DNA from: an archaeon
GTDB lineage: Archaea > Iainarchaeota > Iainarchaeia > Iainarchaeales > Iainarchaeaceae
Assembly (NCBI GenBank): GCA_005239615.1
Contig: SBBR01000020.1
Span: 1 to 8,035 of the forward strand
Direction of reading: 5' to 3'
Length of the DNA stretch: 8,035 nt
The notes below the pieces were generated by a model that made no database searches, had not been told where the DNA came from, and worked only from the letters and a program-made list of their open reading frames with translations. Positions within the stretch are counted from its first letter, which is position 1. Each line of letters opens with the position of its first letter. Position numbers and translations under genes: made by a program. Below, piece after piece: positions 1 through 5,713 of this stretch.

Positions 1-156
1 CCTCTGCAGGAAGCCGAGCGCGCGGTCGAGCCTCTGGCCCTTGATGTTCTTGATTATCTCCACGCTGTACTTGAGCGAGATTGGCGCGTTCTTCGCCATG
101 GCCTTCGCCGTTTTCTTCGGGCGGATTTTCTGGATTTGATAAACCTTCTTAACCAT
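1..156 (-). CDS. rpl22: Large ribosomal subunit protein uL22 (L22), N-terminal part only
   Basis: Seen: an ATG at 156 opens a frame that runs off the left edge, giving 52 residues. It starts MVKKVYQIQKIRPKKTAKAM and contains the pattern ISLKYS..I...IKGQRLDRALGFL, typical of the archaeal L22 N-terminus. Known: L22 binds 23S rRNA and lines the peptide exit tunnel. The start lies 14 nt after the S19 stop, with a weak purine-rich AAGGGA ahead of it, so it is probably read as part of the same polycistronic mRNA. S19 followed by L22 is the usual archaeal order. The C-terminal half, including the tunnel-lining hairpin, lies outside the window. Confidence 0.93.
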   Translation of the reverse strand, partial: MVKKVYQIQKIRPKKTAKAMAKNAPISLKYSVEIIKNIKGQRLDRALGFLQR

Positions 157-170
157 GCGTATCGTCCCTT

Positions 171-584
171 TTATCTTTCGGTTATCGCTGTGGAACTCCT
201 TGTCGCGCCTATCCCTGCCTTTCCGTGAATGAGCCTCTTTCTCGTGAGGACGAACTCGCCTAGGTAATGGCCGAGCATCCTGTCCTTTACCTCGAACTGC
301 ATGAACTCCTTGCCATGGTAAACAGCCACCTGCACGCCGAGCATCTGTGGCGCCACAATGAAGTCCCTGCCGTGGGTCCTCACCGGTTTGGGTTGCTTTC
401 CAGCCTTCATGGCTTCCTTTGCCTTCTTCACTTTCGCGAGGAAGTGCTGGAACGGTTCCTGTTGGGCGTACTTGCGCAGGCTCCTCCTTGCCCTTGAGGT
501 GCAGAGCTTTGCAAAGTCCTGCAGGCTCATCCTCCCGAGCTCCTCGAGGGTTTTTCCCCTGAAAGTGAATTCCTTTCTCGCCAT
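171..584 (-). CDS. rps19: Small ribosomal subunit protein uS19 (S19)
   Basis: A complete 137-residue protein, about the normal length for archaeal S19. Seen: the N-terminus ARKEFTFRGKTLEELGRMSL matches the archaeal N-terminal segment, and the C-terminal half has the family landmarks RTHGRDF, HGKEF, GHYLGEFVLTRK and the end GIGATRSS. Known: S19 sits in the head of the small subunit with S13 and contacts the A-site region. The ATG at 584 is preceded at 6 nt by GGTG, a good archaeal Shine-Dalgarno core, with two more GGTG copies within 25 nt upstream. It follows L2 after a 79-nt gap and precedes L22 by 14 nt. No truncation or odd residues were noticed. Confidence 0.97.
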   Translation of the reverse strand: MARKEFTFRGKTLEELGRMSLQDFAKLCTSRARRSLRKYAQQEPFQHFLAKVKKAKEAMKAGKQPKPVRTHGRDFIVAPQMLGVQVAVYHGKEFMQFEVKDRMLGHYLGEFVLTRKRLIHGKAGIGATRSSTAITER

Positions 585-590
585 TTTTCA

Positions 591-615
591 CACCAACTTT
601 TTTTCACCACACACC
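591..615 (-). promoter_or_regulatory. Cluster of three GGTG ribosome-binding cores before S19
   Basis: On the minus strand GGTG occurs at 615-612, 608-605 and 594-591, separated by short A- and T-rich stretches. The last copy ends 6 nt before the S19 ATG and is the likely functional Shine-Dalgarno element. The other two have no in-frame start close by. They could be standby sites or simple sequence drift. The rest of the 79-nt gap holds only a weak GCCC/GGGC inverted repeat with a 10-nt loop. Confidence 0.5.
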
Positions 616-663
616 AAAATCGCCCCGAGCCGTCAGGGCCTTTTGTCGGTTTTGTTTTTTACT

Positions 664-1386
664 TTAATTCTTTTTGCGCCTCCCTGTCCTGCTTGATGCA
701 ATGTCCCCAACTTTCCTTCCGGGCGGGGCGTTCCTCGAGGTTGACTTCGATTTTCCGGGGTGGTGGTTCGCGCCTCCGAACGGGTGGTTGAGCGCGTTCT
801 TCGCGATAGCCCTCACAATCGGGTACTTCTTGTGCCTCGCCCTCATTGCCCAGTATCCCTTCCCCGCCTTCACGAACGGCTTATCCTTCCTACCCCCTGC
901 GCCCACAACCCCTATGGTCGCGCGGGACTCAGGCCTGAGCTGCACGATGTTTCCCGAAGGCATTTTGACGTAAACAATGTCCTTTTCCTTGGTGAGTATG
1001 AGCGCGTACATTCCCGAGCTGCGCACGAGGTTGCCCCCGTCGCCGGGGTTCTTTTCTATGTTGAACACTGGGCACCCTTCGGGGCAGTTCATAAGTGTCT
1101 TGATGTTCCCTATCTCTGTCCCAGCCTCGTCCCCTTGCTGTACCCTCTGCCCGACATGAATCCCTTCAGCGGCAATTATGTCCTCCTGCACGCCATTGTC
1201 GAGCACTATCCTCGCAATGACCGCCGAGCGTGCCGGGTCGTTGATGAGCTCAACAACTTCCCCGCCGATTGTCCTGCCCTCTGTCGCGTAGTAGTCCGCG
1301 TAGCTGCTGACCGCCGCGCCGCGCGTTGTCGCTGTCCAGACTGGGCCGCCCTTTCCCCGCTTTTGTGTTATCAGCCTTCGCCCCAT
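664..1386 (-). CDS. rpl2: Large ribosomal subunit protein uL2 (L2)
   Basis: A 240-residue protein, normal length for archaeal L2. Known: L2 joins the subunits and lies near the peptidyl-transferase centre of 23S rRNA. Seen: MGRRLITQKRGKGG at the start, ELINDPARSAVIARI, EGIHVGQRV, NPGDGGNLVRSSG and the C-terminal NHPFGG...HHPGK...SRNAPPGRKVGDIAS block. The conserved His (H201) is present; the preceding residue is Asn where many L2 proteins have Asp. The frame is open further upstream to a TTG at 1416, but the ATG at 1386 gives the family N-terminus and has GGTG/GTGAT just upstream, so it is the better start. It lies 63 nt after L23; a TTTTTAAT stretch in that gap could be a weak internal promoter. 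Confidence 0.97.
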   Translation of the reverse strand: MGRRLITQKRGKGGPVWTATTRGAAVSSYADYYATEGRTIGGEVVELINDPARSAVIARIVLDNGVQEDIIAAEGIHVGQRVQQGDEAGTEIGNIKTLMNCPEGCPVFNIEKNPGDGGNLVRSSGMYALILTKEKDIVYVKMPSGNIVQLRPESRATIGVVGAGGRKDKPFVKAGKGYWAMRARHKKYPIVRAIAKNALNHPFGGANHHPGKSKSTSRNAPPGRKVGDIASSRTGRRKKN

Positions 1387-1449
1387 GAAATCACAACACC
1401 ATTCATCCATTCCCAAACATTAAAAACTTCATTGCATTCGGCCGATGAC

Positions 1450-2124
1450 TTAAATCACTCCCAATTTCGTCGCCACGTCCGCTGCCTTGAATTTCCTGTC
1501 AAGCGTTACTATTGCTCGTTTCCTTGCCTTCATGTCCCGGATGATGTTAACTCCTGTGACCTTGACCTTGTAGAGATCCTCGACTGCCCTCTTCACGTCC
1601 GGTTTGCTCGCATTGCCTCCGACCACAAATGTGAGCTTGTTCTCCGCGTCTATCATGTTCACCGCCTTTTCAGTGACAAGCGGGTACTTGAGTATGTCGA
1701 GCTCTACCACCGCAGCCTCTAGCTCCTTCTCGCTCATTTTTTCAGGCTGTATCGCAGCGGAAAGGTCAGCCGTTCGGGCATGTTCCTCGGAAAGGAGCGA
1801 TGACCTGCTGTCGGCCTGGCTTCGCTCCGCCGCCAGACCAGCCCTGCCTATGGCAGACTTTGCTTCGCCCGACGTAGTAAGACTTGTATGGCCTGCGGTT
1901 GAACTTGCGAGTCCCTTTGGCTCGCTAGGCGAACCGATGTTTTCCCGCCTCGCCAGCTCAGGCCTAGGCTGCCCCGCGCCTTTTGCGTGAATGCGCTTTT
2001 CCTTCGCGCCTACCTTTCCCATATGTGCCTCGCGGCTCTTCTCCTTCTCCCTGCCGGCCTTCACATCCATCTTTGTGGCCTTCTTTTCCGCTGCCTTGGT
2101 TTTCTTCTTCAACATCGCCATCAT
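1450..2124 (-). CDS. rpl23: Large ribosomal subunit protein uL23 (L23) with long N-terminal extension
   Basis: The 224-residue frame ends in a normal archaeal L23 core of about 83 residues (142-224): LDILKYPLVTEKAVNMI, LTFVVGGNASKPDVKRAVE, LYKVKVTGVNI and the end ADVATKLGVI. Known: L23 binds 23S rRNA at the tunnel exit and docks SRP and nascent-chain factors. Unusually, about 140 residues precede the core: first a Lys/Glu/Ala-rich basic stretch (1-50), then Ser/Ala/Gly/Thr-rich sequence (60-128). The long form is supported by a perfect GGAGGTG 4 nt before the ATG at 2124 (7 nt before a second ATG) and by the ATGA overlap with L4. An internal Met130 would give a near-normal protein but has no visible Shine-Dalgarno. 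Codon use in the extension looks more relaxed than in the core. Confidence 0.93.
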   Translation of the reverse strand: MMAMLKKKTKAAEKKATKMDVKAGREKEKSREAHMGKVGAKEKRIHAKGAGQPRPELARRENIGSPSEPKGLASSTAGHTSLTTSGEAKSAIGRAGLAAERSQADSRSSLLSEEHARTADLSAAIQPEKMSEKELEAAVVELDILKYPLVTEKAVNMIDAENKLTFVVGGNASKPDVKRAVEDLYKVKVTGVNIIRDMKARKRAIVTLDRKFKAADVATKLGVI

Positions 2125-3224
2125 CGGACACCTCCGTGCCGCAAGCCTGTGGCGTCAGAGAAACTCCTCGGGAGGGCGTCGCCTCCGGCGAGCCTATCGG
2201 CAGTAAGGCGCACTACCTCGCTGCTGCTCGGTAGAGCCTGCTCCGCCATGTTGGCGAGGTGCTCAATCTTCGTCCCTATCTGGACTCCATTGACCTTGCT
2301 CACTTCGTTCGCGCTGCCTTTCGCCTTCGCCGTTTCTTTTTCCTTTCCATTCATGGCGTCCTTTTCCTCTCCTGACGCGGCATTTTCTTTTGCCGCGCTT
2401 GGCCTTACCCAGGCCGCCTCTTTAGCCTTCCCGAGTTCCTTTATCGCGCCCTCTGTCCAGAGAGTGAGCCTTCCCGGCAGCGCTCCGGGTGCGAGCACGC
2501 AGGCGTTCACGTTCTGCGCGCTCACCACATCCACTCCTGCGAGGTTTCTCGCGCCACTGTAAATTTTCCCGGTTTCAGCGGCCACTATGAGCACGCTCCT
2601 GCCTTTCTTGTGCTTCCTGCCCCTTCTCTTTCCTTTTCCCGCGCGCACCCTATTCTTTGCCTTCACCCTCTCGACGTCCGCGAAGACACCTATTTTGCCA
2701 AGCGCCGAGACAACATCCTTTGTCTTCGCGAGGCCTTCCAGCTTTGACTCGACCACAATCGGAAATGAAACCCCCTGCGGAACAATGTGCCCCCTTGCCT
2801 TCACGAGCTCGGCATCCGCAGTCGCGGCAATGGCCGAGTTTGTCGCGAGCCTCTTTTCCTTCCTGTTGATTTTTTCCTCCCACACCTTCTCTGTTTTCGG
2901 CGGGTGCGCCTTTGGTCCGCCCACGACTCCCGGGATTCCGGCCACTTGTCCTGAAATCAGGAACCTCCTGTTCTTCAGCCTCGGCTTCCTCGCCTTCTCG
3001 ACGTTGATGCCCCTCATCGTAGCGGGCTTTCCTCTCGCGCCGACGTAAATCGAAGTGTTGTCCCTTCCCGCCATGAGATAATTGGACTTTGTCTGGACCT
3101 TCGCGGACTGTATCGCGAGCACAGCCCGCTTGATAAGCTCCCTGTCTACCTGCGCCGAGAACTGCTGCGGGAGGTCTATTTCCGAAATCTTCCTGCCCTC
3201 AAGGGACAAAACAGCTGCTTTCAC
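2121..3224 (-). CDS. rpl4: Large ribosomal subunit protein uL4 (L4) with about 102-residue C-terminal tail
   Basis: A 367-residue protein from a GTG start; archaeal L4 is normally about 255-265. Known: L4 binds 23S rRNA early in assembly and reaches into the exit tunnel with an extended loop. Seen: N-terminus VKAAVLSLEGRKISEIDLP (V read as Met), loop segment with Arg/Gly-rich sequence, PKAHPPKTEKVWEEKINRKE, RLATNSAIAATA and, near the core end, GALPGRLTLWTEGAIKELG. About 102 further residues follow, first Lys/Glu/Ala-rich, then more mixed. Upstream in frame a TTG at 3266 is possible, but the GTG at 3224 gives the family N-terminus and has GGCGGTGAT 3 nt before it. The stop overlaps the L23 ATG. 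The tail is not a known L4 domain and is probably disordered (inference). Confidence 0.95.
   Translation of the reverse strand: MKAAVLSLEGRKISEIDLPQQFSAQVDRELIKRAVLAIQSAKVQTKSNYLMAGRDNTSIYVGARGKPATMRGINVEKARKPRLKNRRFLISGQVAGIPGVVGGPKAHPPKTEKVWEEKINRKEKRLATNSAIAATADAELVKARGHIVPQGVSFPIVVESKLEGLAKTKDVVSALGKIGVFADVERVKAKNRVRAGKGKRRGRKHKKGRSVLIVAAETGKIYSGARNLAGVDVVSAQNVNACVLAPGALPGRLTLWTEGAIKELGKAKEAAWVRPSAAKENAASGEEKDAMNGKEKETAKAKGSANEVSKVNGVQIGTKIEHLANMAEQALPSSSEVVRLTADRLAGGDALPRSFSDATGLRHGGVR
2129..2135 (-). promoter_or_regulatory. Strong Shine-Dalgarno (GGAGGTG) for L23, inside the L4 3' end
   Basis: The minus-strand heptamer GGAGGTG is a full match to the archaeal 16S 3' tail. It encodes the last Gly-Gly-Val region of L4 and ends 4 nt before the ATG at 2124 and 7 nt before the ATG at 2121. 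It supports initiation of L23 at the start of the long extension rather than at the internal Met130, and suggests translational coupling to L4. Confidence 0.8.
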
Positions 3225-3286
3225 AGCATCACCGCCTTTGCCCCGGCCTTTTCCTTTATTGTGCAACCATGGCCTGTCCAGTTCAT
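3221..3286 (-). CDS. Possible 21-codon leader mini-ORF between L3 and L4
   Basis: Seen: an ATG at 3286 overlaps the L3 stop (GCATGA), has AAGGTGA ending 4 nt upstream (3291-3297), and opens 21 codons starting MNWTGHGCTIKEKAGAK. Its TGA at 3221-3223 overlaps the proposed L4 GTG start as GTGA. It therefore fills the L3-L4 gap almost exactly. Inference: it may pass ribosomes from L3 to L4 by termination-reinitiation. It could instead be a chance ORF, or the relic of an older L4 start that lost frame. The peptide resembles nothing I recognise, and expression cannot be judged from sequence. Confidence 0.3.
   Translation of the reverse strand: MNWTGHGCTIKEKAGAKAVML
3228..3236 (-). promoter_or_regulatory. 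Shine-Dalgarno deciding the L4 GTG start
   Basis: The minus-strand sequence GGCGGTGAT differs at one base from GGAGGTGAT, the complement of the archaeal 16S 3' end. It ends 3 nt before the GTG at 3224. The frame extends upstream to a TTG at 3266, but that codon lacks a comparable site and adds 14 residues not expected in L4. Confidence 0.7.
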
Positions 3287-4515
3287 GCCGTCACCTTCTG
3301 CGCTGCGGCGGATTGGCTTGGCCCTGCACCAGCACGACCCTCACTTGAACTTGCTCCGCCCGAAGCTGCCGTAACTGTGCCTTGGGCATTATCCCCTTTG
3401 CTTAGGCCTTTTGTCCCGGCCCTTTCCGCCGGCTGCATGAACGCTGATGGCAGCTTTATGTCAGCGAATTTCGCCTTGTGCTCGTCGTGCATCCTCGTGG
3501 GAATGCGCAGCGCAACCGGCCTCTTCGGTGCTCCCGGAACAGAGCCATGCACAGCGATGAAATCGTTCTTCACCAAGCCGTAATGCTGGAATCCGCCTGC
3601 TGGGTTCACTGCTCCTGAGTTTGCCGCCCCATAGAGGAGGAGCACCCTCTTGTTGTACTCTGTTCTCGTCTGGTAACCCATCTGGCCGGCCATGGCGACA
3701 GTCCACTGCACCAGCGGCGGGTGCCATGGCCCTATGCTTCCCACATACCTCCTCTTCTTCGCCTTCGGCCTGTGGATTTTCACGCCGAACCTCTTCACAA
3801 CACCTTGGAAGCCCTTACCCTTGTCCACAGCCTTCACATCAACAAACTGCCCCTGCTCGAATACCTCTGAGACCCTCAGTTCCTTCCCGAGCTTTTCCTT
3901 TGCGTAAGCCAGCTGCCTCTCCGCATTTCCCGAAAGGTGCAGCTCTGCTACATCGGCCTTCTTCTTGCCGATGCCTGTCAGGCCGGGCTGCGTCTGCACA
4001 ATCAGCACAACCTCGGCAAATTTTCCCCTGTCCTTTTCCAGGCCCTCAAAAGTAGAATACGCCTTGCCCTCGTCGGGGCGCCCCTTGGCGTTTTTGTCTT
4101 TGTGTTCCTTGGCGCCCTCCGCCTTGGCCTTGCCGTGCGCTTTCCCTTTCATCTTGAAAGCCTTTATCTTCCTCCTGAGATTCCTGTCAGGCTTGTCAAT
4201 TGTGACCTCGCCGAGCGCGTGCATGCCATAGGCGTCCTTTATGTATGCCCTCACGCCAATGACCTTTACAGGCGGGCACTCAATCACTGTTGCCGGGATT
4301 GCCGTTTCCTGGCCGAATGAGTGGCTCTTGTCGTGCGCATTCTTCCCGAAGACAGTGAGCATGCCCGCCTTATAGCCGATAAAATTGAGTGGACGCGCTT
4401 CCTTGAGCATTTTGAGCGTTGTTTCAGGGAACGTGTAAAAATTCGCCATGTGCCTCGCTGCCCTCACGCGCGGGTAATACGCGAGACTTCCCGACCTTGG
4501 CTTGTGCGCCGACAT
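3283..4515 (-). CDS. rpl3: Large ribosomal subunit protein uL3 (L3) with internal insert and C-terminal tail
   Basis: A 410-residue protein; archaeal L3 is usually about 330-350. Known: L3 binds 23S rRNA, and a loop reaches towards the peptidyl-transferase centre. Seen: N-terminal HKPRSGSLAYYPRVRAAR, NFIGYKAGM (44-52), DKGKGFQGVVKRFGVK (231-246), VGSIGPWHPP (258-267), GQMGYQTRTEYNKR (277-290) and GSVPGAPKR near the end. Additions: a Lys/Ala/Gly-rich stretch at about 121-150 and a tail from about residue 360 rich in Gly, Ser and Ala. The ATG at 4515 gives the family N-terminus; ahead of it is only a weak GGGGT. It is the first gene of the cluster, after a 297-nt spacer containing a leader hairpin. 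Confidence 0.97.
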   Translation of the reverse strand: MSAHKPRSGSLAYYPRVRAARHMANFYTFPETTLKMLKEARPLNFIGYKAGMLTVFGKNAHDKSHSFGQETAIPATVIECPPVKVIGVRAYIKDAYGMHALGEVTIDKPDRNLRRKIKAFKMKGKAHGKAKAEGAKEHKDKNAKGRPDEGKAYSTFEGLEKDRGKFAEVVLIVQTQPGLTGIGKKKADVAELHLSGNAERQLAYAKEKLGKELRVSEVFEQGQFVDVKAVDKGKGFQGVVKRFGVKIHRPKAKKRRYVGSIGPWHPPLVQWTVAMAGQMGYQTRTEYNKRVLLLYGAANSGAVNPAGGFQHYGLVKNDFIAVHGSVPGAPKRPVALRIPTRMHDEHKAKFADIKLPSAFMQPAERAGTKGLSKGDNAQGTVTAASGGASSSEGRAGAGPSQSAAAQKVTA

Positions 4516-4580
4516 ATAGCTTTACCCCAGTTAACGCGATACGAAATCGGCCCACGGCAATAAGGTCAATTCAATACCAC

Positions 4581-4613
4581 TGCCGGAGCCTGCTCACCAA
4601 TTTTGCGCCGGCA
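4581..4613 (-). promoter_or_regulatory. Hairpin in the L3 leader with GGTGA in the loop
   Basis: TGCCGGAGC (4581-4589) pairs with GCGCCGGCA (4605-4613): eight base pairs and one mismatch around a 15-nt loop. On the transcribed minus strand the loop includes TTGGTGAGC. It lies 66-98 nt ahead of the L3 ATG, so it would be in the 5' leader if transcription begins upstream. Ribosomal operons are often autoregulated by one of their own proteins binding the leader; whether that happens here is inference. No start codon follows the loop GGTGA at useful distance. Confidence 0.4.
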
Positions 4614-4640
4614 GAATACCTTCTTAATGCCAAAAAACCT

Positions 4641-4652
4641 CTAAAAAAAGGA
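4641..4652 (-). promoter_or_regulatory. Weak candidate TATA region for the ribosomal cluster
   Basis: On the minus strand a T-run ending in TTTAGAG is the most TATA-like stretch between the leader hairpin and the PIN gene. Initiation about 25 nt downstream would place the start near 4620 and give a leader of about 105 nt containing the hairpin. The match to a standard archaeal TATA box is poor, so the real promoter may lie elsewhere in 4516-4812 or transcription may continue from upstream. Confidence 0.25.
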
Positions 4653-4706
4653 CTTTTTGTGCATTTACATCCTGAGAGGATTTACTCGAGATGCAGTGTG
4701 CCAATC

Positions 4707-4760
4707 TTTTCCTTTTCGTTTGACACGAAAAGAAAAACGTTGACGAAAAAGAAAAGTGTC
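4707..4760 (-). terminator. A/T-rich inverted and direct repeat, probable terminator after the PIN gene
   Basis: CTTTTCGT (4712-4719) and ACGAAAAG (4725-4732) form a perfect 8-bp stem with a 5-nt loop. It extends to 13 positions with one mismatch (4707-4737). Immediately to the right a related copy reads TTGACGAAAAAGAAAA, so TTGAC followed by an A/G tract occurs twice. An outer GACAC/GTGTC pair (4722-4726 and 4756-4760) brackets the second part. On the minus strand this gives T-rich tracts 53-106 nt past the PIN stop, as expected for archaeal termination. The spacer 4516-4812 holds otherwise only the leader features listed separately. Confidence 0.4.
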
Positions 4761-4812
4761 ATAAACTGACCCTTCCTTTTACGCCAATTCTAGTAATCTT
4801 CCGGCTGAAGCT

Positions 4813-5385
4813 TTAAAAAGGTTCCTGTGGCCGGTTGCGTGGTTTCAGTCGCTCCTCGAAGGACTTCCTGAACTCTACCATCCTTTTTTCCTTGCCCTTC
4901 CAATCGCTGTCTTTCAGTACTCCAAAGAATTCCGTTATGTCCCTGTTCCGGTCGGACTGCCTGAACGGATTGATGGCTTTTATGTGTTCGGATTGGAAGT
5001 GTTTAGTGTTTTCCGTGAGGATTGTATAGACCTTGTTTTCGAGCATTGTTTCGGCTATGAGAGCGTTCCAGAACGGCAACCCTTCCAATGAGGATTTTTC
5101 AGTGGTCTTTCTGACAGTCTTTTCCGTGTAATTCACTTTCTTCCAGTTTGCGGAATCTATAATGCCCGCGACAATGGTGTGTGCGTCAGATGGATATACA
5201 GGGACAGAAATTTTTTGGGTGAGAACGCTGAAGAGCTCGCCGAGGATTTGGTTTGACACGACCCCCTTTATTTTTCCCGTCGTGGCGTCCAGTACTATCC
5301 GCTTTGCAACTGTGCGCTTAGTTTTTTCAGAATCGTCGAACGCATACACCAAAACGTTCGTGTCAACAAAAACTTCACCGCTCAT
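4813..5385 (-). CDS. PIN-domain protein (VapC-like toxin family), two acidic-site residues replaced
   Basis: A 190-residue protein. Known: PIN domains are metal-dependent RNases; VapC toxins cleave tRNA or rRNA and are blocked by a partner antitoxin. Seen: FVDTNVLVYAFD (6-17) with D8, SNQILGELFSVLTQK with E50, PFWNALIAE (104-112) and TILTENTKHF (121-130). The third and fourth acidic sites of the usual D-E-D-D set read N107 (usually WDALI) and N126 (usually TED), so half the metal-binding set is changed. About 55 residues follow the domain, charged and longer than usual for VapC. Its ATG overlaps the end of the upstream ribbon-helix-helix gene by 11 nt, the standard antitoxin-toxin layout. Function as an active nuclease is uncertain. 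Confidence 0.85.
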   Translation of the reverse strand: MSGEVFVDTNVLVYAFDDSEKTKRTVAKRIVLDATTGKIKGVVSNQILGELFSVLTQKISVPVYPSDAHTIVAGIIDSANWKKVNYTEKTVRKTTEKSSLEGLPFWNALIAETMLENKVYTILTENTKHFQSEHIKAINPFRQSDRNRDITEFFGVLKDSDWKGKEKRMVEFRKSFEERLKPRNRPQEPF

Positions 5386-5611
5386 GCAACTCAGCCCTGT
5401 CCCTGTACTTGAGCTTCCCCATTTTGAAGCCCTTTTCGAGCAGGACTAGCATCCTCGCCTCGCCGCCCCCCAATTCCCTGTCGGCCCACTTCTCTAGCGC
5501 GTGCGTGGCCGCCCTGCCAAGGCTCCCCTTTCCGGAGCCGAAGGCAATGGTTGCCGCCTTCCTGAACTTCTGTTCCGCGGCGTCATCCACGTTCAAAGTG
5601 ATTGTCCCCAT
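5375..5611 (-). CDS. Ribbon-helix-helix antitoxin-like protein (VapB-type)
   Basis: A 78-residue protein starting MGTITLNVDDAAEQKFRKA. Known: small archaeal antitoxins with this beta-strand then helix start form ribbon-helix-helix dimers that bind operator DNA, and the C-terminal part wraps the PIN toxin. Seen: strand residues 2-7, helix about 10-22, GSGKGSLGRAATHALEKWA as the second helix, and a charged C-terminus. An ATG at 5620 adds three residues, but the ATG at 5611 matches the family and sits about 27 nt from a TATA box with no Shine-Dalgarno, as in a leaderless mRNA. It overlaps the PIN gene by 11 nt, implying joint translation. Autoregulation is likely given direct repeats across the promoter. 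Confidence 0.8.
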   Translation of the reverse strand: MGTITLNVDDAAEQKFRKAATIAFGSGKGSLGRAATHALEKWADRELGGGEARMLVLLEKGFKMGKLKYRDRAELHER

Positions 5612-5633
5612 AAAAAGCATTTAGATGATAAAA

Positions 5634-5662
5634 TATTTAAATGTTTAGTTTTGTAAATGTTT
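5634..5662 (-). promoter_or_regulatory. Promoter and direct-repeat operator of the antitoxin-PIN pair
   Basis: On the minus strand ATTTAAATA (5642-5634) is a good TATA box centred about 27 nt before the ATG at 5611, predicting a leaderless transcript. The 9-mer AAACATTTA occurs twice, at 5646-5638 and 5662-5654, exactly 16 nt apart; the first copy overlaps the TATA box. Ribbon-helix-helix repressors commonly bind such paired short sites, so this is a plausible autoregulatory operator (inference). Confidence 0.6.
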
Positions 5663-5713
5663 GGTCTTATCTCGATTTAACCTCTGCAGGACTTGTTTGC
5701 AGGTCTGAGGACT

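Noticed and set aside
1387..1416. L2 starting at the upstream TTG at 1416
   Set aside because: The ten added residues are not L2-like; the ATG at 1386 gives the conserved N-terminus and has GGTG/GTGAT upstream.
760..1722. A 320-codon plus-strand open frame across L2 and L23
   Set aside because: It is antisense to two well-supported ribosomal genes, its protein shows no recognisable motif, and long antisense frames are expected from the codon bias of these genes.
3225..3266. L4 starting at the upstream TTG at 3266
   Set aside because: It adds 14 residues absent from the usual L4 N-terminus, and the GTG at 3224 has a far better Shine-Dalgarno sequence.
4682..4762. A 26-codon minus-strand ORF with a hydrophobic start (MTLFFFVNVFLFV)
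   Set aside because: Its hydrophobicity simply follows from the T-rich terminator-like repeat; only a poor ribosome-binding site precedes it.
4419..4769. A 116-codon plus-strand frame covering the L3 start and most of the spacer
   Set aside because: It begins inside L3 antisense, has no clear ribosome-binding site and ends in the A/G-rich repeat; the protein looks random.
5681..5690. The 10-mer CCTCTGCAGG shared with positions 1-10
   Set aside because: The shared stretch does not extend beyond these bases, and position 1 lies inside L22 coding sequence, so it is probably coincidence.
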